In this document: positions 1 to 7,922 of the stretch, piece by piece | How the letters are laid out: the number at the start of each line of letters is the position of its first letter | Numbering within the stretch: the first letter of the stretch is position 1 | NCBI RefSeq assembly: GCF_000014185.1 | Contig: NC_008148.1 | Location: 2,832,001 to 2,896,000 of the forward strand | Direction: 5' to 3' | DNA length: 64,000 nucleotides | Origin: Rubrobacter xylanophilus DSM 9941 | GTDB taxonomy: Bacteria > Actinomycetota > Rubrobacteria > Rubrobacterales > Rubrobacteraceae | Notes under the pieces: generated by a model | The model's input: the letters and a program-made list of their open reading frames with translations, nothing else | The model's database searches: none | What the model was told of the DNA's origin: nothing | Made by a program: the position numbers and the translations under genes

Positions 1-401
1 ACACCGAGGCTGCGGGCGGCCTCCTCCCCCTCGCTGGCCGGGAGGTTGCGCTCCCCGAGAACGTCGGAGACCAGCCTGTCGGCCATCTGCAGGGAGGCCA
101 CGGGGTTGTCCACGAAGCCGCGCTCCACCTCCTCCCACTGCTCCCTGTAGCGCCGGCGGCTCTCGTCGGGGAGCGGCCGGAGCCGGCTCTCGACCTCCTC
201 CCGGCGCTCCCTGAGCTCCCGCTCCGCGGCGCTCCCGGAGCCCCGCTCCTCGGCGGCCCGCTCGTACTCGGGCCCGAACTCCTCCCTGGCCCGCTCCTGC
301 CGCCGCTGCCGGCGCCTCCTGAAGGCCGCAAGGGCGGCCAGCAGCACCACGACGACCACGACGGCCACCACGACGACGATCACCCACCCGGTGGTGTTCA
401 A
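1..401 (-). CDS. Membrane-anchored hypothetical protein, C-terminus cut by window edge
   Basis: Reading frame open from a TTG at 401 to the window edge (133 codons visible). The TTG follows a GGAGG-type ribosome site by about 9 nt. The first 25 residues are a run of Val/Ala/Leu (one membrane anchor), followed by a very basic Arg/Gln stretch and then a highly charged Glu/Arg-rich region likely to be helical or coiled coil. It resembles single-pass actinobacterial proteins of unknown function with a cytoplasmic charged tail. I do not recognise a family. The start is the only in-frame codon that keeps the whole hydrophobic segment and has a ribosome site. Confidence 0.6.
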   Translation of the reverse strand, partial: MNTTGWVIVVVVAVVVVVVLLAALAAFRRRRQRRQERAREEFGPEYERAAEERGSGSAAERELRERREEVESRLRPLPDESRRRYREQWEEVERGFVDNPVASLQMADRLVSDVLGERNLPASEGEEAARSLG

Positions 402-549
402 GGGTAAGGTGCCTCCTCTCTCCCTTTCGGGGCTCTCTGCCTGCAGAGGTGCATTGTTCCCCGAAAAGCGACCGCCGTAACGCGCGCGGAGGGTTGGGAG
501 CGGCGGCAATGGGGAATATCTGCTGCCGGCGGAGGAGAAAGGAGAGAGC

Positions 550-753
550 ATGCGGGCGATCGACTGCGACTGCGGAGAGCACCTGGAGGCTCCGGACGAC
601 GCGGGGCTGGCCCGGCGCGTCCGGGAGCACGCTGAGCGGAACCACCCGGAGATGAGCCTCGGGGAGGCGGAGGCGCGGCGGATGGTGGCCGAGCGGGGCT
701 ACTCCACCTCCGGGGGCGAGAACGTGGACCCGCGGGCCCCTTCGGGGGCCTGA
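550..753 (+). CDS. DUF1059 small protein
   Basis: 67-residue protein matching the DUF1059 pattern: N-terminal C-D-C-G, a helix ending in H-A-E-R-N-H-P, and an acidic C-terminal half. Members are described as predicted small metal-binding proteins, but no biochemical role is established. The ATG is preceded by GGAGGAGAAAGGAG. It stands alone: divergent from the membrane protein on its left and convergent with the tdk group on its right. The 148 nt upstream hold no other gene and no promoter I would defend. Confidence 0.75.
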   Translation: MRAIDCDCGEHLEAPDDAGLARRVREHAERNHPEMSLGEAEARRMVAERGYSTSGGENVDPRAPSGA

Positions 754-757
754 GGCC

Positions 758-1189
758 TCAGCGGACCCGCCGCCGACGGGGGTGGCGGCGCGAGCGGCCG
801 AAGAGCCGGTCCAGGTAGCGGTCGGCGGCCCACCCCCCGGCCGCCCCGCCGGCGACGCCGAGCGCAACGTCGAAGACGGTGTCCGGCGGGGCGTGGCTTA
901 TGGCGAAGCCCGCCGCGTCCAAAAGCACCTCGACCCCCTCCCAGCCGGCGGCCCCCGCGAGCCCTATGGCGGCCCCGGTCAGGGCGGCGCGGGGCGGGGT
1001 CGGGAAAAAGTCGTCGTCGCCCCCGTTGCGGTAGATGATCTCGGCGGTTATCGCGACGAGGGTGAACGGCGTAATAAAGTGCGCCACCTCGTCGTAGAGC
1101 GGGACCGGCTCGAAGAGGTGCCAGAGAAAGCCGGCGCCGTTGAGCGCCGCGCACAGGAGGACCAGCAGCGCGGCCTGGACGCGGGGCAC
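758..1189 (-). CDS. Small integral membrane protein, YjdF/VanZ-like
   Basis: 143 residues with about four hydrophobic segments. Y-D-E-V-A-H-F near residue 33 and W-E-G-V-E-V with D-T-V-F-D-V further on resemble the D-x-x-H-F and W-E-x-x-E...D-T-x-x-D pattern of YjdF/DUF2238 and VanZ-like membrane proteins. The function is unknown. The GTG start lies 3 nt after the stop of tdk, so the two are cotranscribed and probably translationally coupled. The C-terminus is an Arg-rich cytoplasmic tail. Confidence 0.6.
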   Translation of the reverse strand: MPRVQAALLVLLCAALNGAGFLWHLFEPVPLYDEVAHFITPFTLVAITAEIIYRNGGDDDFFPTPPRAALTGAAIGLAGAAGWEGVEVLLDAAGFAISHAPPDTVFDVALGVAGGAAGGWAADRYLDRLFGRSRRHPRRRRVR

Positions 1190-1192
1190 GCT

Positions 1193-1801
1193 CTAGGGCA
1201 CCTCGTGGCAGTGGCGGCAGCGGGCCTCGTAGCTCTCCTCGGCCCCCACCATGATCGTCGGGGCGGTGGCGGGGGCCGGCCGGCCGTCTATCAGGCGCTG
1301 GGAGCGGGAGGCCTCCCGGCCGCAGCGGGCGCAGATGGCGCGCAGCTTCACCACCTCGTCCGCCTCGGCGAGCAGGGCGGGAACCGGCCCGAAGGGCCTG
1401 CCGCGGAAGTCCATGTCCAGCCCGGCGGCGATCACGTCGTACCCCCCGTCGGCGAGGTTCCGGCAGACCTCGACGATCCTGCCGTCGAAGAACTGCACCT
1501 CCTCGATGGCGACCAGGTCCGTGGCGGGCTCCACCCGCGCCTGCAGCTCCTCGCTGGAGGCGACCGCGGCGGCCTCGTGCAGCAGGCCGTTGTGGGAGCG
1601 GATGGCCGTCCCCTCCGCGCGGGTGTCGAGGGCGTGCTTGAAGACCTGCACGCTGCGCCGGGCGTAGAGGGCGCGGCGGACGCGCCGGATCAGCTCCTCC
1701 GTCTTGCCCGAGAACATCGATCCGGTTATGACGGTGAGCGAGCCCGCGCGCGGGCCGTACACCTCGAACAGGGTCTCTGGAGCGCGCATCACGGTGGGCA
1801 T
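1193..1801 (-). CDS. tdk: Thymidine kinase (type II)
   Basis: Phosphorylates thymidine to dTMP with ATP in pyrimidine salvage. 202 residues, normal for the family. P-loop G-S-M-F-S-G-K-T at 27-34, the F-K-x-x-x-D-x-R motif after it, a Walker B-like I-E-E-V-Q-F-F, and four zinc-site cysteines in C-A-R-C and C-R-H-C pairs with the usual lasso loop between them. It lies 16 nt behind the TVP38-like gene and directly before the small membrane protein on the same strand. The first ATG gives a slightly long N-terminus; Met5 is an alternative start. Confidence 0.93.
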   Translation of the reverse strand: MPTVMRAPETLFEVYGPRAGSLTVITGSMFSGKTEELIRRVRRALYARRSVQVFKHALDTRAEGTAIRSHNGLLHEAAAVASSEELQARVEPATDLVAIEEVQFFDGRIVEVCRNLADGGYDVIAAGLDMDFRGRPFGPVPALLAEADEVVKLRAICARCGREASRSQRLIDGRPAPATAPTIMVGAEESYEARCRHCHEVP

Positions 1802-1817
1802 TTTAACCCCCGGGGCC

Positions 1818-2576
1818 TCAGCGCAGGTTGCGCTTGGGCCTCCGGCGCCGCTTGCGGTGCTGGTGGAGGGCGTAGGCGACGAAGCCCGCGACCACGAGCC
1901 CCGAGGTCACGAGGAACAGCCCCACGAACTGCGGCGCCTGGCGACCCAGGAAGGAGTAGAGGAAGGTCTGGGGGAGGACGCCGAGGGCGGTGGCGACGAG
2001 AAAGCTCTTGAACCTCATCCTCGTCAGCCCGGCGGCGAAGGAGATCACGTCGAAGGAGATCCCGGGGATCAGACGCCCCACGAAGACGGCGTACATGCCC
2101 CAGTTGGCGAACCAGCGGTCGGCGGACTGGAGCCCCGCCTTGCCGACCAGCACCTCCACCGGCCCCCGCCCCAGATAGCGGGCTATGCCGAAGCACACCG
2201 CGGCCGCCAGCGTGTGCCCGAAGAGGGAGAGCAGCCAGCCCCAGAAGACCCCGAAGGCCAGCCCGTTGGCGAAGGTTATGACGAAGGAGGGCAGCGGCGC
2301 GGCCAGCGCCTGGACGACCATGAGGAAGACGGAGATCACCGGCGCGAGCAGCCCGTAGGAGAGGATGTAGTCGCGCAGGCCGCCGATGTCCCCCCGGCCG
2401 AGGATGCCGAGCACCTGCCCGACCTCGGCCCTGAAGGCGGGGACCGCCAGGTAGAGCAGGCCGAAGAGGGCCCCCAGCGCCAGAAACAGGCCGAAGCGCG
2501 CCCACCAGACCAGCCGGGCGTCCGGCTTTACCGGGGGCATCGCGGGTGGCGTGCGTCCCGCCTTGCTCACGGGCAA
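1818..2576 (-). CDS. TVP38/TMEM64 (DedA superfamily) membrane protein
   Basis: 252 residues with about five to six membrane segments. The central region carries the SNARE-associated/VTT domain: A-L-A-A-P-L-P-S near residue 90, an A-R-Y-L-G-R-G turn, and the F-V-G-R-L-I-P-G-I-S motif followed by A-G-L-T-R-M. Family members are putative lipid scramblases or transporters; the substrate here is unknown. The start is either TTG 2576 or GTG 2570. A -10-like TAAGAT at 2582-2577 sits 6 nt before the GTG, so the transcript may be leaderless. A short hairpin separates it from the citE-like gene upstream. Confidence 0.8.
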   Translation of the reverse strand: MPVSKAGRTPPAMPPVKPDARLVWWARFGLFLALGALFGLLYLAVPAFRAEVGQVLGILGRGDIGGLRDYILSYGLLAPVISVFLMVVQALAAPLPSFVITFANGLAFGVFWGWLLSLFGHTLAAAVCFGIARYLGRGPVEVLVGKAGLQSADRWFANWGMYAVFVGRLIPGISFDVISFAAGLTRMRFKSFLVATALGVLPQTFLYSFLGRQAPQFVGLFLVTSGLVVAGFVAYALHQHRKRRRRPKRNLR

Positions 2577-2613
2577 ATCTTACACCAGGGCGTCCGGCCC
2601 CCGGAGAGGCGCC

Positions 2614-3528
2614 TCAGGCCATCCCCGCGCGCCGGGCCCGCTCCAGCGTGCTCTGCGCCATGCGGATGGAGGCGGCGTCCACCATCTGGCCGTCCACCGC
2701 CACCGCGCCGGACCCGGCGGCCTCGGCCCTCTCGTAGGCGGCGACCACCTTCTTCGCCCACCCGACCTCCTCCTCGGTGGGGGAGAAGACCCGGTTTACG
2801 ACCTCTATCTGCGCCGGGTGGATGCACCACTTGCCGTCGAAGCCCAAGGAGCGGGCCCTGAGGGAGCTGCGCCGCAGCCCCTCCTCGTCCCGGTAGTCCG
2901 CGACGGGGCCGTCGAGCGCCCGCAGGCCGGCGGCCCTGGCGGCGACGACGATGCGGTGCATGGCGTAGTGGAAGCGGTCCGCCCCGTAGGCCTCGTCCCA
3001 CTCGTCGGCGACCCCGATGCTCCGCTGGGGCATCCCGACGCTGGCGGCGTAGTCCCCGGGGCCGAAGTGCAGGGCGGAGAGCCGGGGGGTGGCGCGGGCT
3101 ATGCCGGGGGCGCTCTCGAGCCCCCCGGCGCTCTCTATCTGCGCCTCGAGCCCGACGCCGCCCGGCTCCAGCCCGGCCTCGGCCTCCACGGCGGAGAGCA
3201 GGAGGTCGATGGCGTACAGGTCCTCCGGGCGCCGGACCTTCGGGACGAGCACGGCGTCCACGGCCCCGCCCGCCCCCCCGACGACCTCCACGAGGTCCCG
3301 GTGGAAGTACGGGGTGTCGGGGGCGTTCATGCGGAAGAGGCGCCGCCGGCCGCCCCAGTCCAGCTCCCGCAGCGCGCGGACGACCTGCGCGCGGGCGGCG
3401 GCCTTCTCGCCGGGGGCCACGGCGTCCTCGAGGTCCAGAAACACCTCGTCGGCGGCGGAGGCGAGCGCCTTCTGCGCCATCCGCGGGCTGGAGCCGGGGA
3501 CGGCGAGCAGCGAGCGAGCCCCGCTCAC
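2614..3528 (-). CDS. CitE-like HpcH/HpaI-family acyl-CoA lyase
   Basis: 304 residues. N-terminal S-L-L-A-V-P-G-S-S-P and L-D-L-E-D-A-V-A-P, then E-A-Q-I-E-S and G-P-G-D-Y-A, mark the CitE/malyl-CoA lyase family with its acidic metal ligands. The GTG start overlaps the stop of glcF (GTGA), so it is the fourth gene of the glycolate oxidase operon. That context favours a glyoxylate-linked reaction such as (S)-malyl-CoA, methylmalyl-CoA or citramalyl-CoA cleavage or synthesis over citrate lyase, whose other subunits are absent. The exact substrate cannot be read from the sequence. Confidence 0.85.
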   Translation of the reverse strand: MSGARSLLAVPGSSPRMAQKALASAADEVFLDLEDAVAPGEKAAARAQVVRALRELDWGGRRRLFRMNAPDTPYFHRDLVEVVGGAGGAVDAVLVPKVRRPEDLYAIDLLLSAVEAEAGLEPGGVGLEAQIESAGGLESAPGIARATPRLSALHFGPGDYAASVGMPQRSIGVADEWDEAYGADRFHYAMHRIVVAARAAGLRALDGPVADYRDEEGLRRSSLRARSLGFDGKWCIHPAQIEVVNRVFSPTEEEVGWAKKVVAAYERAEAAGSGAVAVDGQMVDAASIRMAQSTLERARRAGMA

Positions 3529-4994
3529 GGGGCGTCCCCCACCAGCCTCTCCACCGGCTCCCCCCGGAGAGAGGCGTCGAGCACCTCGGCCGGGTGGGCG
3601 ACGGGCATCTCGCGGCCCAGCCTCCTGAGGCTGGCCTGGATCTGGAGGGTGCAGCCGGGGTTGGAGGTGATAAGAAGCCGGGCCCCGGTCTCCAGCACGT
3701 TCTTTGCCTTGCGCTCGCCGAGCTCGGCGGCGGGGCCCGGCTCGACCATGTTGTAGATGCCGGCCGAGCCGCAGCAGATCTCGGCCTCCCGGATCTCGCG
3801 CAGCTCCAGCCCCGGTATCTGGCCCAGCACCCGCCGCGGCTGGGCGCGGACGCCCTGGGCGTGGGCGAGGTGGCAGGCGTCGTGGTAGGCCGCCGCCACC
3901 GGCAGCGGGTGGCGCTCCGCCCGGGGTCCGAGCTCGGCGAGGAACTCGGAGATGTCCCGCACCCGCGAGGAGAACCTCTCGGCCCGCCCGGCGTACTCCG
4001 GGTCGTCGCGCAGCAGGTGGCCGTACTCCTTCATCGTCGAGCCGCACCCGGCGGCGTTGACGATCACGTAGTCCAGATCCTCCCGCTCGAAGGTGTCTAT
4101 GGTCCTGCGGGCGAAGCGGAGGGCCTCCTCCTCGCGCCCGGCGTGGGTGGAGAGGGCGCCGCAGCAGCCCTGCCCCTCCGGGGCGACGACCTCGCAGCCC
4201 TCGGCGGCGAGCACCCGCGCGGTGGCGGCGTTGACCCTGGAGAAGAACACCCGCTGCACGCAGCCGGTGAGCAGCCCGACCCGCGCCCGCCGCTCCCCGG
4301 AGGGGGCAGTGAGCGGGGGGATCCGCTCCTCCGGCCCCAGCGGGGGCATCAGGGCCTCCATCGCCCGCAGCCGCTCGGGCAGCAGGCGCATGAGCCCCGC
4401 CCGGCGCAGCGCGCCGCCCACCCCGAGCCGCTGGTAGAGCCTTAGCGGCCCGGCCAGGAGCCGCAGGCGCTCCGGGTAGGGGAAGAGCCGGAAGATCATC
4501 TCCCGGAAGGCCCGGTCCTCGGGCCTCCGCTCGTAGCGGCGCTCGACCTGGGCCCGGGTGGCCTCGATGAGCTTGTCGTACTGCACCCCGGAGGGGCAGG
4601 CCGTCACGCAGGCCATGCAACCGAGACACAGGTCGAAGTGCCGGACCATCTGGTCGTTCATGGGCTCCTCGGCGAGGCCCTTGTTCATCAGGTAGATCCT
4701 GCCGCGCGGGGAGTCCATCTCCTCACCGAAGAGCACGTAGGTGGGGCAGGTGGGCAGACAGAAGCCGCAGTGGACGCAGTCGTCTATGAGCTCCTTGTCG
4801 GGCGGGTGGTGGGCGTCGAAGGCGGGGAAGACCGCGCTGCCGCTCTCCGGCCTCCCGGCCCCCTCCGTCGCCCTAGCCCCCGCCGGGCCGGCCTCGCCGA
4901 CCCCCTGCCCGACGTCCTCCGGGCTCCCGGCGCCGACGGCGTTGGCCATGGCCACGTCCTGCGGCGTGCCCGCGGGGTTGTCTCTCTGGGTCAA
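3525..4994 (-). CDS. glcF: Glycolate oxidase iron-sulfur subunit
   Basis: Electron-transfer subunit of membrane-associated glycolate oxidase. Two ferredoxin-type 4Fe-4S motifs start at Cys73 (C-V-H-C-G-F-C then C-P) and at C-L-G-C-M-A-C. They are followed by two cysteine-rich CCG domains containing G-Q-G-C-C-G and A-E-I-C-C-G-S-A-G. 489 residues is long because the first ~60 residues are a Gly/Ala/Glu-rich extension not usual in GlcF. The TTG start has an AGGAGG 8 nt upstream inside the end of glcE and leaves only 1 nt between the genes. It acts with glcD and glcE. Confidence 0.92.
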   Translation of the reverse strand: MTQRDNPAGTPQDVAMANAVGAGSPEDVGQGVGEAGPAGARATEGAGRPESGSAVFPAFDAHHPPDKELIDDCVHCGFCLPTCPTYVLFGEEMDSPRGRIYLMNKGLAEEPMNDQMVRHFDLCLGCMACVTACPSGVQYDKLIEATRAQVERRYERRPEDRAFREMIFRLFPYPERLRLLAGPLRLYQRLGVGGALRRAGLMRLLPERLRAMEALMPPLGPEERIPPLTAPSGERRARVGLLTGCVQRVFFSRVNAATARVLAAEGCEVVAPEGQGCCGALSTHAGREEEALRFARRTIDTFEREDLDYVIVNAAGCGSTMKEYGHLLRDDPEYAGRAERFSSRVRDISEFLAELGPRAERHPLPVAAAYHDACHLAHAQGVRAQPRRVLGQIPGLELREIREAEICCGSAGIYNMVEPGPAAELGERKAKNVLETGARLLITSNPGCTLQIQASLRRLGREMPVAHPAEVLDASLRGEPVERLVGDAP

Positions 4995-4995
4995 C

Positions 4996-6270
4996 TCAGA
5001 TCCCTCCTATAAACCGGCCGGGGCTGAGGATGCCCCGGGGGTCGAACTTCTCCTTCACCCGCCGGGCGAGGGCGAGGTAGTCCCCTCCCGGGCCCCACGC
5101 GTCCACCCGGCGCTCGAGCCCCGGCGGGGCGCCGAGCAGGACCACGCTGCCGCCGCGGCGGGCCCGGATCTCCCGCAGCTCCCCGACGAGCGAGGCGATC
5201 TCCTCCTCCCCGCCGCGCAGCCCGGCGTAGGTGATGCCGGTGGCCGCGTGCCCCCGCACGCGCACCCCCACCCCCCGCCGCTCGGCCGCCCGGAGCAGCG
5301 ACTCCAGGACGTCCCCGAGCTCCGCCGGGGGCGCGGAGATCCTGGCAACCACCTCCCCGCCGCTCCCCCCGGGCACCGGCACCGGCCCGAGCTCGGCGGC
5401 CTCCCCCTCGCCGAGGTCGCGGACCTCCCCGAAGGGCCGGAGCAGGAACGCCGCGGCCTCGCGCTTGGCCTCCACGCCCTCGGGGATGCTCTCCACGAGC
5501 ACCGAGAGGAGGCGCTCCCCGTCGCCGCCCCAGTGCAGCTCGACGGCGGTCGCCTCGACCTGGGAGTGCATGATGGCCTGGGCGGCGTCGCGGGCGGCGC
5601 GGGGGCTCTCGGGCTCCACCGCCACCGTCCGGGCGGCCTTAGGGACCGGGTGCAGCCGGAAGTTGGCCTCGACGATCACGCCCAGCGTGCCCAGCGAGCC
5701 GGTGAAGAGCTTGGAGAGGTCGTAGCCGGCGACGTTCTTCACGACCTTGCCGCCGGCCTTGGCGACGGTCCCGTCGGCGAGCACGACCTTTATCCCGATG
5801 ATGAGGTCGCGGATGGTGCCGTAGCGGTAGCGCCGGGGCCCGTAGGCGTTGGCCGCGATGACCCCGCCGACGGTGGCGCCCCGCTGGGGCGGGTCTATGG
5901 CGAGCATCTGCCCGGCCCCGGCGAGCCGCTCCTGCAGCTCGTCGAGCCGCACCCCGGCCTGGACCCGCAGCACCAGGTCCCCAGCGGCGTGCTCCAGCAC
6001 CCCATCGAGGCGGGCGGTGCTCAGGATCAGGTCGGCCGCGGCGGGCGGGTTGCCCCACCCGAGCTTGGTGCCGCCGCCGCGCACGACGACGGCGAGGCCC
6101 TCGCGGTGGGCGACCCGCATGACGGCGCCGACCTCCTCGACGGAGCCGGGCTCCACGACGAGGGAGGGCCGCACGCCGTCCACGGCGTCCTCCGGGGCGG
6201 CCTCGCGCACGTGCTCCGCGCCGGCTATCCGCCGCAGCTCCTCCTGCGCGGGGATCCTCCCGGTCTTCAT
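4996..6270 (-). CDS. glcE: Glycolate oxidase FAD-binding subunit
   Basis: 424 residues. FAD_binding_4 (PCMH) domain in the first ~210 residues, with R-G-G-G-T-K-L-G-W-G, a P-P-x-x-G-A-T-V-G-G-V-I-A loop and V-K-N-V-A-G-Y-D, then a C-terminal dehydrogenase segment ending in F-D-P-R-G-I-L-S-P-G-R. This is the short GlcE type, not GlcD. Its ATG overlaps the glcD stop (ATGA), and glcF begins right after it, so the three subunits are translated as a unit. Together they oxidise glycolate to glyoxylate and pass electrons to the quinone pool. Confidence 0.92.
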   Translation of the reverse strand: MKTGRIPAQEELRRIAGAEHVREAAPEDAVDGVRPSLVVEPGSVEEVGAVMRVAHREGLAVVVRGGGTKLGWGNPPAAADLILSTARLDGVLEHAAGDLVLRVQAGVRLDELQERLAGAGQMLAIDPPQRGATVGGVIAANAYGPRRYRYGTIRDLIIGIKVVLADGTVAKAGGKVVKNVAGYDLSKLFTGSLGTLGVIVEANFRLHPVPKAARTVAVEPESPRAARDAAQAIMHSQVEATAVELHWGGDGERLLSVLVESIPEGVEAKREAAAFLLRPFGEVRDLGEGEAAELGPVPVPGGSGGEVVARISAPPAELGDVLESLLRAAERRGVGVRVRGHAATGITYAGLRGGEEEIASLVGELREIRARRGGSVVLLGAPPGLERRVDAWGPGGDYLALARRVKEKFDPRGILSPGRFIGGI

Positions 6271-7724
6271 CAGAACAGCTCCGCCAGCCCGGCCTTCTGC
6301 ACCGGGTGCATCCGGAACGGCCCGGGGCGCTCCCCGCACAGGCGGGGGGTCGGGAAGATCTTGCCGGGGTTGCAGATCTGGTGCGGGTCGAAGGCGCAGC
6401 GCAGCAGCTGCATGACGTCGAGATCCTCGGAGGTGAACATCTTCGGCATGTACTTCTTCTTGTCCTCGCCGATGCCGTGCTCGCCGGTGAGCGAGCCCCC
6501 GTGCTCCAGGCAGGCGAAGACTATCTCCCCGGCCAGCTCCTCGGCCCTCTCGGCCTCGCCGGGAGCGTTGTTGTCGTAGAGGACGAGCGGGTGCAGGTTG
6601 CCGTCGCCGGCGTGGAAGACGTTGGCCACCCGCAGCCCGTACCGCCGGCTGAGCTCGGAGATCTTCTTGAGCACCGCGGGCAGCTCGGTGCGCGGGACGA
6701 CGGAGTCCTGCACGTAGTAGTCGTTCGAGATGCGGCCCATCGCCGCGAAGGCGGCCTTGCGCCCCTTCCAGAAGAGCGCCCGCTCGGCGTCGTCCCCCGC
6801 GACCCGCACCTCGGTGGCCCGGTTCTGCTTGCAGATCTCGATCACCTGCCGGAACTGGCTCTCGACCTCGGCCTCCGGGCCGTCGAGCTCGACGATGAGG
6901 ATGGCCCCGGCGTCGGGGTAGTTGGGGTGGACGGCCACCTCCACCGCCTCGATGGTGAGCCGGTCCATCATCTCCACCGCCGCGGGCACGATGCCGGCCC
7001 CGATTATCCCGGAGACCGCCCCGCCCGCCGCCTCGGTGTCCTCGAAGGCGGCCAGCAGCGTCTTGACGGTCTCCGGCTTGCGGCAGACGCGGACGGTGAT
7101 CTTGGTGGCTATCCCCAGGGTCCCCTCGGAGCCGACGAAGGCCCCGAGCAGGTCGTAGCCGGGCGCCTCGGGGGCCTTGCCGCCCCCCAGATGCACCAGC
7201 GAGCCGTCGGGGAGCACCACCTCGGCCCCGGTGACGTGGTTGGTGGTGAACCCGTACTTCAGGCAGTGCACCCCGCCGGAGTTCTCCGCCACGTTGCCCC
7301 CGATGGAGCAGACGATCTGGCTGGCCGGGTCGGGGGCGTAGTAGTAGCCCTCGCCGGAGACCGCCTCGGTGATCCACATGTTTATGACCCCGGGCTCGAC
7401 CACCACCCGCTGGTTGGGGATGTCCACCTCGAGGATGCGCCTCATCCTGGAGGTCACGATGAGAACCCCGCTCTCCACCGGCAACGCCCCGCCGGAGAGC
7501 CCCGTCCCCGATCCCCTCGCCACAAAGGGTATCCCCTCCTCGTAACACACCCGGACGACGTCCCTCACCTGCCCGGCGGTCTCGGGCAGCACCACGAGGT
7601 CGGGGATGACCCGGTAGTTCATCAGGCCGTCGCACTCGTAGGTGCGCAGCTCCTCGCGCTCGTGGATCACCCCCTCAACCCCCACTATGCCCTGCATGAC
7701 GCCTACGAGCCGCTCACGCTCCAT
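6270..7724 (-). CDS. glcD: Glycolate oxidase catalytic subunit (FAD-linked)
   Basis: 484 residues. FAD_binding_4 domain with A-R-G-S-G-T-G-L-S-G-G at 69-79, G-G-N-V-A-E-N-S-G-G and G-S-E-G-T-L-G-I, followed by the FAD-oxidase C-terminal domain with H-A-G-D-G-N-L-H-P and G-E-H-G-I-G. This is a typical GlcD/D-lactate dehydrogenase-type enzyme; the following glcE and glcF make glycolate the likely substrate. The ATG at 7724 has an AGGGAGGAG site 7 nt upstream. First gene of the operon glcD-glcE-glcF-citE. A minus-strand -10-like TACAAT lies at 7808-7803. Confidence 0.93.
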   Translation of the reverse strand: MERERLVGVMQGIVGVEGVIHEREELRTYECDGLMNYRVIPDLVVLPETAGQVRDVVRVCYEEGIPFVARGSGTGLSGGALPVESGVLIVTSRMRRILEVDIPNQRVVVEPGVINMWITEAVSGEGYYYAPDPASQIVCSIGGNVAENSGGVHCLKYGFTTNHVTGAEVVLPDGSLVHLGGGKAPEAPGYDLLGAFVGSEGTLGIATKITVRVCRKPETVKTLLAAFEDTEAAGGAVSGIIGAGIVPAAVEMMDRLTIEAVEVAVHPNYPDAGAILIVELDGPEAEVESQFRQVIEICKQNRATEVRVAGDDAERALFWKGRKAAFAAMGRISNDYYVQDSVVPRTELPAVLKKISELSRRYGLRVANVFHAGDGNLHPLVLYDNNAPGEAERAEELAGEIVFACLEHGGSLTGEHGIGEDKKKYMPKMFTSEDLDVMQLLRCAFDPHQICNPGKIFPTPRLCGERPGPFRMHPVQKAGLAELF

Positions 7725-7841
7725 GTGACCGCTCCTCCCTCGGAGAGCTAAAAGCCGCCGATCCGATTCTTTCCTTCCCACACCGCCCCCGGCGGAAAAC
7801 TCATTGTACCGTCGCCTCCCGGAAAACCCGGCCCCGCGACC

Positions 7842-7871
7842 TTGCGCCCCGCTCTTCGCGCCCGTTATATT
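7842..7871 (+). promoter_or_regulatory. Promoter of the NCS1 transporter gene
   Basis: TTGCGC at 7842-7847, an 18-nt gap, then TATATT at 7866-7871. The transporter start lies about 50 nt downstream. A dyad (next entry) overlaps the -10 box. The rest of the 198-nt divergent region toward glcD holds a minus-strand TACAAT (7808-7803) and two copies of CGGAAAAC or close variants, but nothing else I can name. Confidence 0.5.
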
Positions 7872-7884
7872 ACTATACGGAATA
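7868..7884 (+). promoter_or_regulatory. Putative IclR-type operator A
   Basis: Imperfect dyad with TATT at the left end and AATA at the right, containing ACTATACGGAA. It shares 11 of 15 positions with the site before hyi (25095-25109). It overlaps the -10 box of the NCS1 gene, where a repressor would block transcription. Confidence 0.45.
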
Positions 7885-7922
7885 CAAATTTCGGCTCTTT
7901 CGTGTGCGGGAGGAGGAGCGGG

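Noticed and set aside
782-2011. Plus-strand open frame of 409 codons over tdk and the membrane genes
   Set aside because: It lies antisense to well-supported genes, has low-complexity Gly/Arg/Pro sequence and no ribosome site; such shadow frames are everywhere in this GC-rich DNA.
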